Part shown: in pieces, positions 25,110 through 33,631 of the stretch
Layout of the letters: every line of letters begins with the position of its first letter
Position numbering within the stretch: the stretch's first letter is position 1
NCBI GenBank assembly: GCA_023421675.1
Contig: JAEZTC010000013.1
Coordinates: 434,001-498,000, forward strand
DNA from: Bacillota bacterium
GTDB lineage: Bacteria; Bacillota; Clostridia; Acetivibrionales; JANLFN01
Reading direction: 5' to 3'
DNA: 64,000 bases
Translations under genes and position numbers: made by a program
Notes under the pieces: model-generated
Told to the model about the DNA's origin: nothing
Databases searched by the model: none
The model's input: the letters and a program-made list of their open reading frames with translations, nothing else

Positions 25110-25898
25110 TTACTGGTCTGCAAAAATAACGTTAAGTCCTGCAGATTTTAGCAGATTAAGCTCATTATTACCGCTATCGGTATCGCAAATCAATGTATCC
25201 ACATCGGATATACCACATATTATTTTTAAACCTATCTTTCCCAGCTTGGAGGTATCCACTGGAACTATGCATCTTTGGGAGCATTTTATCATTGCCTGCT
25301 TTATAGAGGCTTCCTCATGACCTGAAATGGTAAAACCGGCATCATGCGATACCCCGTTTATTCCCAGAAAACATATATCCGCGCGCATGGTTTCAAAAAG
25401 GACCTGTGACAACTCATCATGGAAGGACGCAGAACGATTATCATAACAGCCGCAAGCCATATAAAGCTTGATTTTGTCTGAATGGGTCAGAATTGAGGCT
25501 GCTGCAAATGAGTTAGTCAGGACCGTAAGTTCAAGTGGAGATTCAATGATGCTCTTTGCAATTTCAACAGATGTTGATCCTGAATCAAGTATTATTGTCT
25601 GACCTGAGCTTAGTACATTATTTACTATATAGCCTGAAATCGATTCTTTTTCTTTTTTGTGCGCGATTGAGCGCATATTAATGTTCGAATACAGAGCTGT
25701 CTTACCATTTGCAACTGCTCCTCCGAAGCTGCGTTTTAGAAGCCCTTCCTCCTCAAGATATCTGAGATCATTACGGATAGTTGCCTCACTGCAATCAAGG
25801 GCTTGACAAAACTCTGCGACAGTTACGAGATCATTAGCTATTAGCATACCCCGGATTTTTTCATGTCGGATTTCTGTCTTACTCTTTTCCTTATACAT
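25110..25898 (-). CDS. DeoR-family transcriptional repressor
   Basis: A 262-residue regulator with an N-terminal HTH (LVTVAEFCQALDCSEATIRNDLRYLEEEGLLKRSFGGA) and a DeoRC sugar-phosphate sensor domain (SGQTIILDSGSTSVEIAKSI, LTNSFAAASIL, DICFLGINGVSHDAGFTISGHEEASIKQAMI). Members usually repress an adjacent sugar operon and are released by a phosphorylated sugar. It is divergent from the operon starting at 26159, and the roughly 260-base gap contains repeated TTGAAG-type sequences that may be its operators. The ribosome site (AAGAAGAGA) is modest. Confidence 0.92.
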   Translation of the reverse strand: MYKEKSKTEIRHEKIRGMLIANDLVTVAEFCQALDCSEATIRNDLRYLEEEGLLKRSFGGAVANGKTALYSNINMRSIAHKKEKESISGYIVNNVLSSGQTIILDSGSTSVEIAKSIIESPLELTVLTNSFAAASILTHSDKIKLYMACGCYDNRSASFHDELSQVLFETMRADICFLGINGVSHDAGFTISGHEEASIKQAMIKCSQRCIVPVDTSKLGKIGLKIICGISDVDTLICDTDSGNNELNLLKSAGLNVIFADQ

Positions 25899-25983
25899 TT
25901 TAATCTCTTCTTTCTATTTTATAATAACCTACTTAATAATAAGCATATCATTAAATCTAATTAAATTTTCTCCTATAAATTTG

Positions 25984-26059
25984 TTGAAGTCAATAATAAT
26001 TTAAGAAAAAAATATAAATTTATTGAAGACGATAAAAATTAATCAAATAATTATTGACA
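25984..26059. promoter_or_regulatory. Candidate DeoR operator repeats
   Basis: Three related sequences lie in direct order: TTGAAGTCAATAAT at 25984, TTGAAGACGATAAA at 26023 and TTGACATCAACAGT at 26054. The third overlaps the -35 element of the sugar operon promoter. Their place between divergent regulator and operon suggests repressor binding; this is inference. Confidence 0.4.
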
Positions 26060-26081
26060 TCAACAGTAATTGTGCTATTAT
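26054..26081 (+). promoter_or_regulatory. Sigma-A promoter of the sugar operon
   Basis: A perfect TTGACA (26054-26059), a 16-base spacer and TATTAT (26076-26081), about 80 bases before the first operon gene. Confidence 0.6.
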
Positions 26082-26158
26082 TATTATATAAGCGCTAGAA
26101 AACTTACTCAAAGTAATATATTACTTATGAATTTATCTATGGCATTGGGGGTTGTTAA

Positions 26159-27220
26159 ATGAAGAAAGATGCAAATCTCTTAAAAATTGGCATATTGGGT
26201 TGCGGCCCTATTTCCCAGGCTGCTCACTTTGAAGCTACCCGCAAGGCACATAATGCTGAATTGTATGCAATTTGTGATGTCGCTGAGGATTTGCTTGAAA
26301 AGATGGCTAAGCTGCATGATGTAAGTGTAACATATAACGATTATGACAAAATGCTTGCTGATCCAAATGTTGATGCTGTAATTATTGGTATAGCAGATCA
26401 GTTCCATGTACCATGTGCAATGAAAGCAATTGCCGCAGGTAAACATGTTCTGATAGAAAAGCCATTAGGTGTTAGTGTCGGTGAATGTGAAGATCTGCGT
26501 GACTTCGCTAAAAAAGCTAATGTCACTGTCCAGATTGGAAACATGAAACGGTTTGATCCAGGAATTAGATTTGCCCGTGACTTTGTAGAAAATGAAATGG
26601 GAGAAGTTCTTACTCTTAAAGCTTGGTATTGTGATAATGTCTACCGTTATACTGTAACCGATAATGTTATGCCGATCTTATACCAGAGTTCAAAAGCACG
26701 TAAGCCGGATGGAAATCCTAAGGATAACAGGCAGAAATATTACATGATGACTCATGGCAGCCATCTTGTGGATACAGCCCGATTCCTGGGTGGTGAAATT
26801 CTAAGTGTAAACGCAAAAATGGTTAATAAATTCGATGCTTATAGCTGGCTTGTAGAAGTTCAGTTTGCAAACGGTAGCATAGGAAATCTTGACCTGACAG
26901 TTGCAGTACGCATGGACTGGCATGAGGGCTTTCAGATATATGGAGAGTTTGGTAGTGTCATCGGGCGCACATATAACCCTTGGCTATTTAAATCCAGTGA
27001 TGTTGAAGCTTTTTCGACAAAAGATGGTTTGTTTAGACGGCCGCTCGGAGAAGACAGTCATTTTTACAAACTTCAGGTAGAAGGATTTGCTGATACAATT
27101 CTTAATAGTGTTTCACAGCATGGTGCTACTTTAGATGATGGTGTAGCTGCAGTTAGAGCTATAACCGCGATTGCCCGCTCGGTTGAAACCGGAGAACGCG
27201 TTTATCTGGCATATGTTTAG
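26159..27220 (+). CDS. Gfo/Idh/MocA family sugar dehydrogenase
   Basis: A 353-residue NAD(P)-dependent oxidoreductase. The N-terminal Rossmann fold has IGILGCGPISQAAHFEA; the catalytic Lys is in VLIEKPLGVSV; the C-terminal domain carries MTHGSHLVDTARFLGG with the family's His/Asp pair. Members oxidise or epimerise sugars, inositols and their derivatives. The ribosome site is GGGGG just before the ATG. It is the first gene of a seven-gene operon, so it probably performs an early or unusual step in breakdown of the imported sugar. The substrate is unknown. Confidence 0.9.
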   Translation: MKKDANLLKIGILGCGPISQAAHFEATRKAHNAELYAICDVAEDLLEKMAKLHDVSVTYNDYDKMLADPNVDAVIIGIADQFHVPCAMKAIAAGKHVLIEKPLGVSVGECEDLRDFAKKANVTVQIGNMKRFDPGIRFARDFVENEMGEVLTLKAWYCDNVYRYTVTDNVMPILYQSSKARKPDGNPKDNRQKYYMMTHGSHLVDTARFLGGEILSVNAKMVNKFDAYSWLVEVQFANGSIGNLDLTVAVRMDWHEGFQIYGEFGSVIGRTYNPWLFKSSDVEAFSTKDGLFRRPLGEDSHFYKLQVEGFADTILNSVSQHGATLDDGVAAVRAITAIARSVETGERVYLAYV

Positions 27221-27253
27221 TACATTCATCTTAGTGCAGAAAGGATAGCGTCT

Positions 27254-28222
27254 ATGAATTACTACATAGGAATTGATCTTGGAGGAACTAACATCAAAGC
27301 GATGATTATGAGCGACAAATTTCAGGTGGTATGTAAGAATAGCTTATCGACACCAAGTCAAAAATCGCCTGAAAACATATTTGGAGTTATTATTAATCTG
27401 ATCGAATCTATGCTTAAGGATTCTTCAGTTTGTATAGATGATGTTTTGGGTATTGGTATCGGTATTCCCGGCTTGACTGATAGCCGGGTGAATAAAGTAT
27501 TCAATGCGCCAAATCTTTTCTGGATAGACCAATACGTTGGTAAACCCCTTAAGGATTACTTTAAAAAACCTATATATACAGAAAACGACGGAAATGTTAA
27601 TGCACTTGGTGAGATGCATTTTGGTGCCGGAAAGGGCTTCAGGCATATTATTCTTCTGACATTGGGCACCGGGGTGGGCAGCGGTATTATCCTTGACGGC
27701 AGGCTTTTACATGGTGCTTCACATGTTGCCGGTGAAGCAGGACACATGGTTATTGAGTCAGGTGGAGAACTATGTTCATGCGGGAAAAGGGGATGCTTTG
27801 AAAGCTCCTGTTCTGCAACTGCAATGATAAAACATGCAAGAAAACTTGTGACAGAAAAGCCTGATACCGTTCTGCTGAAATATGCATCAGGAGACATTAA
27901 TTCCATTACATGTGAAATGATTGATCAGGGCTTTGATGTAGGTGATGCATTATCAATAGAAATTATTGAAACCTTCGCGAAAAAGCTGAGTATTGGTCTG
28001 GTCAATCTAATAAATTTATTGAACCCTGAAATAATTATTATCAGCGGTGGACTGTCCAATTCAGGAGACCGCATACTAAATCTGACTCGTAAGCTGGTGG
28101 AAGAGTCTTTAATGCATCCTATCCAACGCTGCAGCATTGTTGTTGGAGAGTTGGGTTCTGATGCGGGAGTTATGGGAGCCTGCTCAGTCGTAGCAGCCTC
28201 GCAGAGATTTATACAAAAGTGA
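27254..28222 (+). CDS. ROK-family sugar kinase
   Basis: 322 residues. An N-terminal ATP-binding motif (IGIDLGGTNIKAMIM), the sugar-binding block TENDGNVNALGEMHFGAG, GTGVGSGIILDG, and the zinc-binding ROK signature GGELCSCGKRGCFESSCS are all intact. ROK kinases phosphorylate glucose, N-acetyl-sugars or allose, so this is the probable phosphorylation step of the operon and may generate the DeoR effector. Start ATG at 27254 after AGAAAGGATAGCGTCT. One base separates its stop from the ATG at 28224. Confidence 0.92.
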   Translation: MNYYIGIDLGGTNIKAMIMSDKFQVVCKNSLSTPSQKSPENIFGVIINLIESMLKDSSVCIDDVLGIGIGIPGLTDSRVNKVFNAPNLFWIDQYVGKPLKDYFKKPIYTENDGNVNALGEMHFGAGKGFRHIILLTLGTGVGSGIILDGRLLHGASHVAGEAGHMVIESGGELCSCGKRGCFESSCSATAMIKHARKLVTEKPDTVLLKYASGDINSITCEMIDQGFDVGDALSIEIIETFAKKLSIGLVNLINLLNPEIIIISGGLSNSGDRILNLTRKLVEESLMHPIQRCSIVVGELGSDAGVMGACSVVAASQRFIQK

Positions 28223-28241
28223 CATGGAAAGGAAGATTGCT

Positions 28242-29087
28242 ATGCAGTTAGGTATATTTGCCAAGACGTTTATTCGGGGAAGCTTTGAGGAAGTATTTGA
28301 TGCAGTAAGGGATAATGGATTAAATCAAGTGCAGTTTAATATGGCTTGTACTGGCTTGGAAACTTTGCCTGATTACATTGATACGAGCTTGGTAGATAGT
28401 ATTAGAAAAGAGTCTATTAACAGAGGGGTAGACATTGCAGCTATTTCCGGAACATACAACATGATTCATCCAGATAAGAAACAGCGAGAGCTTGGGTTGA
28501 AAAGGCTGGAGGTGCTTGCAGGAGCCTGTTCCAGAATCGGTACTGATGTTGTTACATTATGTACCGGAACACGGAATGAGACCAGTATGTGGAAAAAACA
28601 TCCTGATAACAATTCTGCTGACAGTTGGAATGATTTGTGTAATTCGATGGCCAGAGCATTGAAAATTGCTGAAGATTATCATTTAACTCTTGCTATTGAG
28701 CCTGAGATATCGAATGTAGTGGATAATGCTGTCAAAGCAAGGCGTCTGCTTGATGAAATGAAGTCACCATTTTTAAAAATTATTATGGATGGCGCAAATT
28801 TGTTTAGACCTGGTGATGCTAACTATATGACTGATGTATTGGACAGAGCTTTTGACCTGCTCGCCAATGACATTGTTATAGCTCATGCCAAGGATCTGGC
28901 CAGTGATGAGGAAACAAGCTTTGTAGCAGCCGGACAAGGAATCCTTAATTATTCTTTATATTTGAAACACCTTCGAGATTGCAATTTCCAGGGAGCTTTA
29001 ATTATTCATGGTTTATCCGAAAGTCAGGTTCCGGAGAGTGTTGCCTTCATAAAGGAACAGATTGAAAGGCTTGACAGGGAGGCGTAA
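28242..29087 (+). CDS. Sugar phosphate isomerase/epimerase (xylose-isomerase-like TIM barrel)
   Basis: About 281 residues of the AP-endonuclease-2 TIM-barrel family. Blocks seen: MQLGIFAKTFIRGSFEEVFDAVRDNGL, AAISGTYNMIHPD, TLAIEPEISNVV with the metal Glu, IIMDGANLFRPGD, and VIAHAKDLASDEE with the metal His. Members epimerise ketoses or isomerise inositol-derived compounds. The ATG at 28242 is preferred because AAGGAAG precedes it and family members start at this MQLGIF; the ATG at 28224 would add six residues. It lies between the kinase and the hydrolase. Confidence 0.88.
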   Translation: MQLGIFAKTFIRGSFEEVFDAVRDNGLNQVQFNMACTGLETLPDYIDTSLVDSIRKESINRGVDIAAISGTYNMIHPDKKQRELGLKRLEVLAGACSRIGTDVVTLCTGTRNETSMWKKHPDNNSADSWNDLCNSMARALKIAEDYHLTLAIEPEISNVVDNAVKARRLLDEMKSPFLKIIMDGANLFRPGDANYMTDVLDRAFDLLANDIVIAHAKDLASDEETSFVAAGQGILNYSLYLKHLRDCNFQGALIIHGLSESQVPESVAFIKEQIERLDREA

Positions 29088-29091
29088 TACA

Positions 29092-29898
29092 ATGGCATTT
29101 TTCTATCATGAGGGTATTAAATTCAACTTCATAGATAATGGAAAAGGTGTACCATTTATTTTCCAGCATGGTCTGGGTGGGAGCCTTGAACAGCCACAAG
29201 GTTTATTCACACCACCGAAAGGTATCCGCTTTCTCTCGTTTGATTTTCGCGGACATGGAGATACCTCGATTGGATTGGAAAAAGAACTTTGTTTCAAGAC
29301 ATTTGCTGATGATTTGGTAGCATTTATGAATCATCTGCAAATTAAGAAAGCAATTGTTGGGGGCATTTCGATGGGAGCAGCAGTGGCACTGAACTTTGCA
29401 ATACGTTATCCCGAAAGAATTCTTGGCTGTGTTTTCTCAAGACCGGCCTGGTTGGATCATCCAATGTCACAGGATAATCTAGATTTATTCAGGAATGTTG
29501 CCAATCTTATTTCGGAGCATGGGCCAGAGCTTGGACGTGAGATTTTTAGCAAATCCCAAGGATATGCCCGCCTTAATCAAGAGTCATGTGCAGTGGCGCA
29601 GTCTTTCTTGAATTATTTCGATTATAAGGATGCGAAAACCACAGCAGCAAAGTTTGTGTCAATGCCAGCCGATTCGCCTTGCAGCAGCAAGGAGGAATGG
29701 AATAGGATTAAGGTTCCAGTTCTGATAATGGCTAACGGCTCAGATCCCATTCATCCCCTGGAATATGGACGGATTATGGCTGAATATGTTCCTCAGGCTG
29801 AATTTTATGAGATCACAGCAAAATCGGTAGACAGTCAAAAACACATTTCGGATTTACAAAAACACTTAGATGAGTTTTTGCAAAAACATTTCATATAA
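29092..29898 (+). CDS. Alpha/beta hydrolase, possibly a lactonase or esterase of the sugar pathway
   Basis: 268 residues. Oxyanion-hole motif FQHGLGGS, DFRGHGDT strand, nucleophile elbow GGISMGAA with Ser, Asp in MANGSDPIHPLEYG, and a His near QKHISDLQKH complete the triad. A GGGAGG site precedes the ATG at 29092 by nine bases. Alpha/beta hydrolases are not a standard part of ribose-type operons. Next to a sugar dehydrogenase, hydrolysis of a sugar lactone or removal of an acyl group is plausible, but this is inference only. Confidence 0.85.
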   Translation: MAFFYHEGIKFNFIDNGKGVPFIFQHGLGGSLEQPQGLFTPPKGIRFLSFDFRGHGDTSIGLEKELCFKTFADDLVAFMNHLQIKKAIVGGISMGAAVALNFAIRYPERILGCVFSRPAWLDHPMSQDNLDLFRNVANLISEHGPELGREIFSKSQGYARLNQESCAVAQSFLNYFDYKDAKTTAAKFVSMPADSPCSSKEEWNRIKVPVLIMANGSDPIHPLEYGRIMAEYVPQAEFYEITAKSVDSQKHISDLQKHLDEFLQKHFI

Positions 29899-29924
29899 AT
29901 CTGTAGGAAAGAAGGAAAAACAGT

Positions 29925-31442
29925 ATGCCAAAACTTGAAGGCGAGATTCTTCTTGATATGAAAGGAATAATAAAATCTTTTCCAGGCACTATTGCTTTGA
30001 ATGATGTTCAGCTTCAGGTTCGACGCGGAGAAGTTCATGCCTTAATGGGTGAGAATGGTGCGGGCAAATCAACATTGATGAAGATTGTTGCGGGATTGAT
30101 AAAACCTGACGCTGGAGAAATATGGTTTGATGGTAAAAATGTTAGTTTTACAAACCCTGCTGATGCTATCGATGCTGGCGTAAGTATGATTCATCAGGAA
30201 CTGAATCCTGTTCTGCACATGACGATTGCTGAAAACATTTTCCTGCATCGGGAACCAACAAAAATGAATAGCCTTTTTATAGATAAAGCGAAAATGAATA
30301 CAAAGACACAGGAAATTCTTAAAAGATTTGGTTTAAACCTTAGCCCTCGAATGAAAATGATTAGTTTGACAATTGCTCAAATGCAGATGATAGAGATCAT
30401 TAAAGCAGTGACTTTTAATGCTCGCTTGGTAATTATGGATGAACCGACATCATCCCTTGATAGTGATGAGACAGAGAATCTTTTTAAAACCATAGCTGAA
30501 CTAAAGGACAAGGGGATAAGTATTGTATATATTTCACACAGGATGGATGAAATAGCCCGTATAAGTGACAGGGTAACAGTATTCCGTGATGGATGTTATA
30601 TAGGCACTAGAAATATTGACCAAATTGATCGTAGCATGCTTATCAAAATGATGGTGGGACGCGACCTTTCGGATATTTATGATAAGACACCGGTCATACC
30701 TGGAGAGGTTGTTATTAAAGTAAAAAATTTAACCCGAAAGGGTGTATTTAAGGATATAAGTTTTGAGGTGCGGACTGGTGAAATTGTTGGGTTTGCTGGG
30801 TTAGTTGGTGCTGGGAGAAGTGAAATTATGAAGGCGATTTTTGGACTGGATCCAGTAGATTCCGGTGAAATCATTTGGCGTGACAAACCCATTCATATTA
30901 AGAACACTTCAGATGCTATTAGAAATGGAATTGCTATGGTTACCGAGGACCGAAAAAAATACGGATTGGTTCTATGCCGTAATTTGCTTGAAAACATCAG
31001 TTTGCCAAATTTGAAGAAACAGCATAAGGGTTTGTTCATAAACCATAATGTTCAAAATACTAATGCTTCTGAAATGGCATCCCGGCTCTCAGTTAAGGCA
31101 CCGAATCTTAAAGTTGAAGCCAGAAGCCTAAGCGGCGGAAATCAGCAAAAGGTTATTTTAGCTAAATGGCTTATGGCTTCGCCCAAACTGATAATTTTTG
31201 ATGAACCGACCCGTGGAATCGACATCGGTGCAAAAAATGAAATTTATAAACTTATGTGTCAGTTCGCATCGAAAGGGATGGCAATAATTCTTGTTTCTTC
31301 AGAAATGGAAGAGGTTATTGGTATGAGTGACAGGGTTATAGTTGTACATGAAGGCAGAATCAGCGGTGAATTCCGAAGAAAAGATCTGAAAGATATGTCT
31401 AAAGCACAAGAGCTTATTCTTAATAAGGCAATGGGGGGTTAA
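29925..31442 (+). CDS. Ribose-type sugar ABC importer ATPase (two ABC domains)
   Basis: 505 residues with two nucleotide-binding domains, as in RbsA/MglA. The first has Walker A GENGAGKST, Walker B LVIMDEPTSSLD and a degenerate signature (SLTIAQMQM). The second has a degenerate Walker A (GLVGAGRSE), an intact signature LSGGNQQK and DEPTRGIDIG. This asymmetry is normal for the CUT2 family. It energises uptake of a monosaccharide with the permease and binding protein that follow. It overlaps neither neighbour, and the permease ATG is two bases after its stop. Confidence 0.94.
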   Translation: MPKLEGEILLDMKGIIKSFPGTIALNDVQLQVRRGEVHALMGENGAGKSTLMKIVAGLIKPDAGEIWFDGKNVSFTNPADAIDAGVSMIHQELNPVLHMTIAENIFLHREPTKMNSLFIDKAKMNTKTQEILKRFGLNLSPRMKMISLTIAQMQMIEIIKAVTFNARLVIMDEPTSSLDSDETENLFKTIAELKDKGISIVYISHRMDEIARISDRVTVFRDGCYIGTRNIDQIDRSMLIKMMVGRDLSDIYDKTPVIPGEVVIKVKNLTRKGVFKDISFEVRTGEIVGFAGLVGAGRSEIMKAIFGLDPVDSGEIIWRDKPIHIKNTSDAIRNGIAMVTEDRKKYGLVLCRNLLENISLPNLKKQHKGLFINHNVQNTNASEMASRLSVKAPNLKVEARSLSGGNQQKVILAKWLMASPKLIIFDEPTRGIDIGAKNEIYKLMCQFASKGMAIILVSSEMEEVIGMSDRVIVVHEGRISGEFRRKDLKDMSKAQELILNKAMGG

Positions 31443-31443
31443 T

Positions 31444-32421
31444 ATGTTATTACATAAACAAAATTCAAGTAGTTCATTTGATCTGGCTCTTTTTACTAGA
31501 AAATATGGTATTACACTGATTCTAATGTTTATGATTGTTCTTTTGCTTATTATAAGCCCTACTTTTAGAACCTGGCAGAATATGATAAATGTTTTAAATC
31601 AAATAAGTATAAATGGAATAATTGCTGTTGGTATGACTTTTGTAATAATCACAGGTGGTATTGATTTATCCATCGGTTCCATGATTGCAGTCTCATCTGT
31701 TGTTATAGGTGCAGTACTTACTGCTAACAGTGACAACATTCTACTGGCAGTAATCATTGCAATTCTAGCTTGTGGACTGATTGGACTTTTTAATGGGTTT
31801 TTTATTGCAAAATTCGACATGTTCCCGTTCGTTGTAACCTTAAGTAGTATGCTAATTGCAAGAGGCTTCGCATATGTCATCAGTGATGGTAAATCTTATG
31901 TTCTTAAAAGTGATGTTTTCAAGCAGATTGGACAAGGAAAACTTTTTAATATAATACCATATTCGGTTATTATTCTGGTAGCTATTATACTTATTGGTTA
32001 TGTGTTGCTTAGTCGTATGAAATTCGGTCAGTACATATACGCAGTCGGAGGCAATATTCATACAGCTATTGCGTCAGGTGTCAACGTATTCCGAATTAAA
32101 CTTTTAACTTATATGATGATTGGTATTTTTAGCGGAGTTGCCGGTGTAATTTTAACATCCCGTGTTAATGCTGGACAACCGGCTATAGGAGCAGGCTATG
32201 AAATGGATGCCATTGCAGCTGCAGTAATTGGAGGGGCAAGTTTAAGCGGCGGAATGGGAAGTATATTTGGAACAACAGTAGGTATTCTTATGATAGGTGT
32301 CATAAATAATGGGATGAATCTACTGGGAGTGTCTTCCTTCTATCAACAGATCGTAAAAGGATTCATAATACTGGGAGCCATGTTGCTTGATATCACAATA
32401 AACAAACGCAAGAACAATTGA
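31444..32421 (+). CDS. Ribose-type sugar ABC importer permease
   Basis: A 325-residue CUT2/BPD_transp_2 permease with eight to ten hydrophobic helices. Family blocks: NGIIAVGMTFVIITGGIDLSIGSM, NGFFIAKFDMFPFVVTLSSMLIARG, YAVGGNIHTAIASGVNV and AIAAAVIGGASLSGGMGSIFGT. It forms the transmembrane homodimer of the importer. GGGGGTTAAT precedes the ATG and overlaps the end of the ATPase gene, consistent with tight coupling. Confidence 0.94.
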   Translation: MLLHKQNSSSSFDLALFTRKYGITLILMFMIVLLLIISPTFRTWQNMINVLNQISINGIIAVGMTFVIITGGIDLSIGSMIAVSSVVIGAVLTANSDNILLAVIIAILACGLIGLFNGFFIAKFDMFPFVVTLSSMLIARGFAYVISDGKSYVLKSDVFKQIGQGKLFNIIPYSVIILVAIILIGYVLLSRMKFGQYIYAVGGNIHTAIASGVNVFRIKLLTYMMIGIFSGVAGVILTSRVNAGQPAIGAGYEMDAIAAAVIGGASLSGGMGSIFGTTVGILMIGVINNGMNLLGVSSFYQQIVKGFIILGAMLLDITINKRKNN

Positions 32422-32466
32422 TGCTAAGGATCATGCCTTAACATAAAAAAACTAGGAGGGAAATTT

Positions 32467-33492
32467 ATGAAACGGAAAAAGAATATCGCTCTGGTAGTTG
32501 CACTTGTATTCTCTATGATGACATTTGTTGGGTGCTCATCTAACACATCCACTGATTCAAGCACTAACGCATCAACTAATGCAGCAGCTACACAAGCAAG
32601 TAAATCCGGCAAGAGTGGAATCAAAATAGGTATTTTACAGAAAAGCCGTTCAGATCAGTATCAGATTTTGCTTAATTCCTCACAGGAAGCTAAGCTGAAG
32701 GAATTAAAGTCGTCCGGTAAAATTGATACATATTACCAGGTTGATGCAGACACTGATGTCCAAAAACAGCTTAATCAAGCAGATGACATGATCGCTATGA
32801 AGGTTAATGTAATAGTAATGAGCCCTGTAGATGCTAATGGCTGTGCACCTATTGTTGAAAAGTGTAAAAGTGCAGGAATTCCCTTAGTAATAGTGAACTC
32901 TAAGACAAGCAATGTAGATGATGCAACAGCCTTCGTCGGATCAAATGATGTTGAAGCCGGCGAAATCATGGGCAAATATATAGCTGAGCGTATTGGTGGT
33001 GTTGGCAAAGCAACCGGCAAGGTATTACAACTCGAGGGCGATATAGGAAATTCAGCACAGATTGACCGTGACAAGGGCTTAAAAAATACTATCTATAAAG
33101 AAAAAGGTGTTAAGATATTGGAATCACTCAGCGGAAAATGGCTGCGTGAAGAGGGTATGCGTATTACTGAAGACTGGCTGCAGAAATATCCGGAAATCAG
33201 CGCAATTGCAGCAGAAAACGACAATATGGCTATGGGTGCCTTGAATGCAGTAATTAATGCAGGAAGAAAAGATAAAATTGTTATAGTCGGTGTTGATGCA
33301 ATCGAAGATGCTCTAATCAGTATAAAGAAAGGTGAATTGGATGCAACTGTACGTCAGGATGGACAAGGACAGGGCTCAGGCAGTATTGATGTTGCAATGA
33401 AAATTGCAAATGGTGAAAAATACGATAAAGTAACCAATATACCTTTTGTATTAATAACTAAAGAAAATGTTGACCAATACTTAAAGAAATAG
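32467..33492 (+). CDS. Ribose-type sugar-binding lipoprotein
   Basis: 341 residues. A lipoprotein signal peptide (MKRKKNIALVVALVFSMMTFVGC, Cys at 23) and a Ser/Thr/Ala-rich linker are followed by a periplasmic-binding-protein type 1 fold (IKIGILQKSRSDQY, NVIVMSPVDANGC, GIPLVIVNSK, AENDNMAMGALNAV, VGVDAIEDALISIKKGELDATVRQD). It captures the sugar outside the membrane for the RbsAC-like transporter. AGGAGGGAAATTT precedes the ATG. Being last in the operon after a 45-base gap may allow differential expression. The ligand cannot be deduced. Confidence 0.94.
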   Translation: MKRKKNIALVVALVFSMMTFVGCSSNTSTDSSTNASTNAAATQASKSGKSGIKIGILQKSRSDQYQILLNSSQEAKLKELKSSGKIDTYYQVDADTDVQKQLNQADDMIAMKVNVIVMSPVDANGCAPIVEKCKSAGIPLVIVNSKTSNVDDATAFVGSNDVEAGEIMGKYIAERIGGVGKATGKVLQLEGDIGNSAQIDRDKGLKNTIYKEKGVKILESLSGKWLREEGMRITEDWLQKYPEISAIAAENDNMAMGALNAVINAGRKDKIVIVGVDAIEDALISIKKGELDATVRQDGQGQGSGSIDVAMKIANGEKYDKVTNIPFVLITKENVDQYLKK

Positions 33493-33533
33493 TTATTTAG
33501 TATCAGAATCTAGGCAAAGCACAAAGGATAAAG

Positions 33534-33567
33534 GTCTCCGGTCAAAAACGGCCGGAGGCTTTTTTTA
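33534..33567 (+). terminator. Terminator of the sugar operon
   Basis: GTCTCCGG pairs with CCGGAGGC around TCAAAAACGG, followed by seven T residues. Confidence 0.88.
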
Positions 33568-33631
33568 CAGAAATGATTTGCGTCATAATTACACGTGGGC
33601 TTAAGAAAAAATTATACGAAAGGGTGATTAT

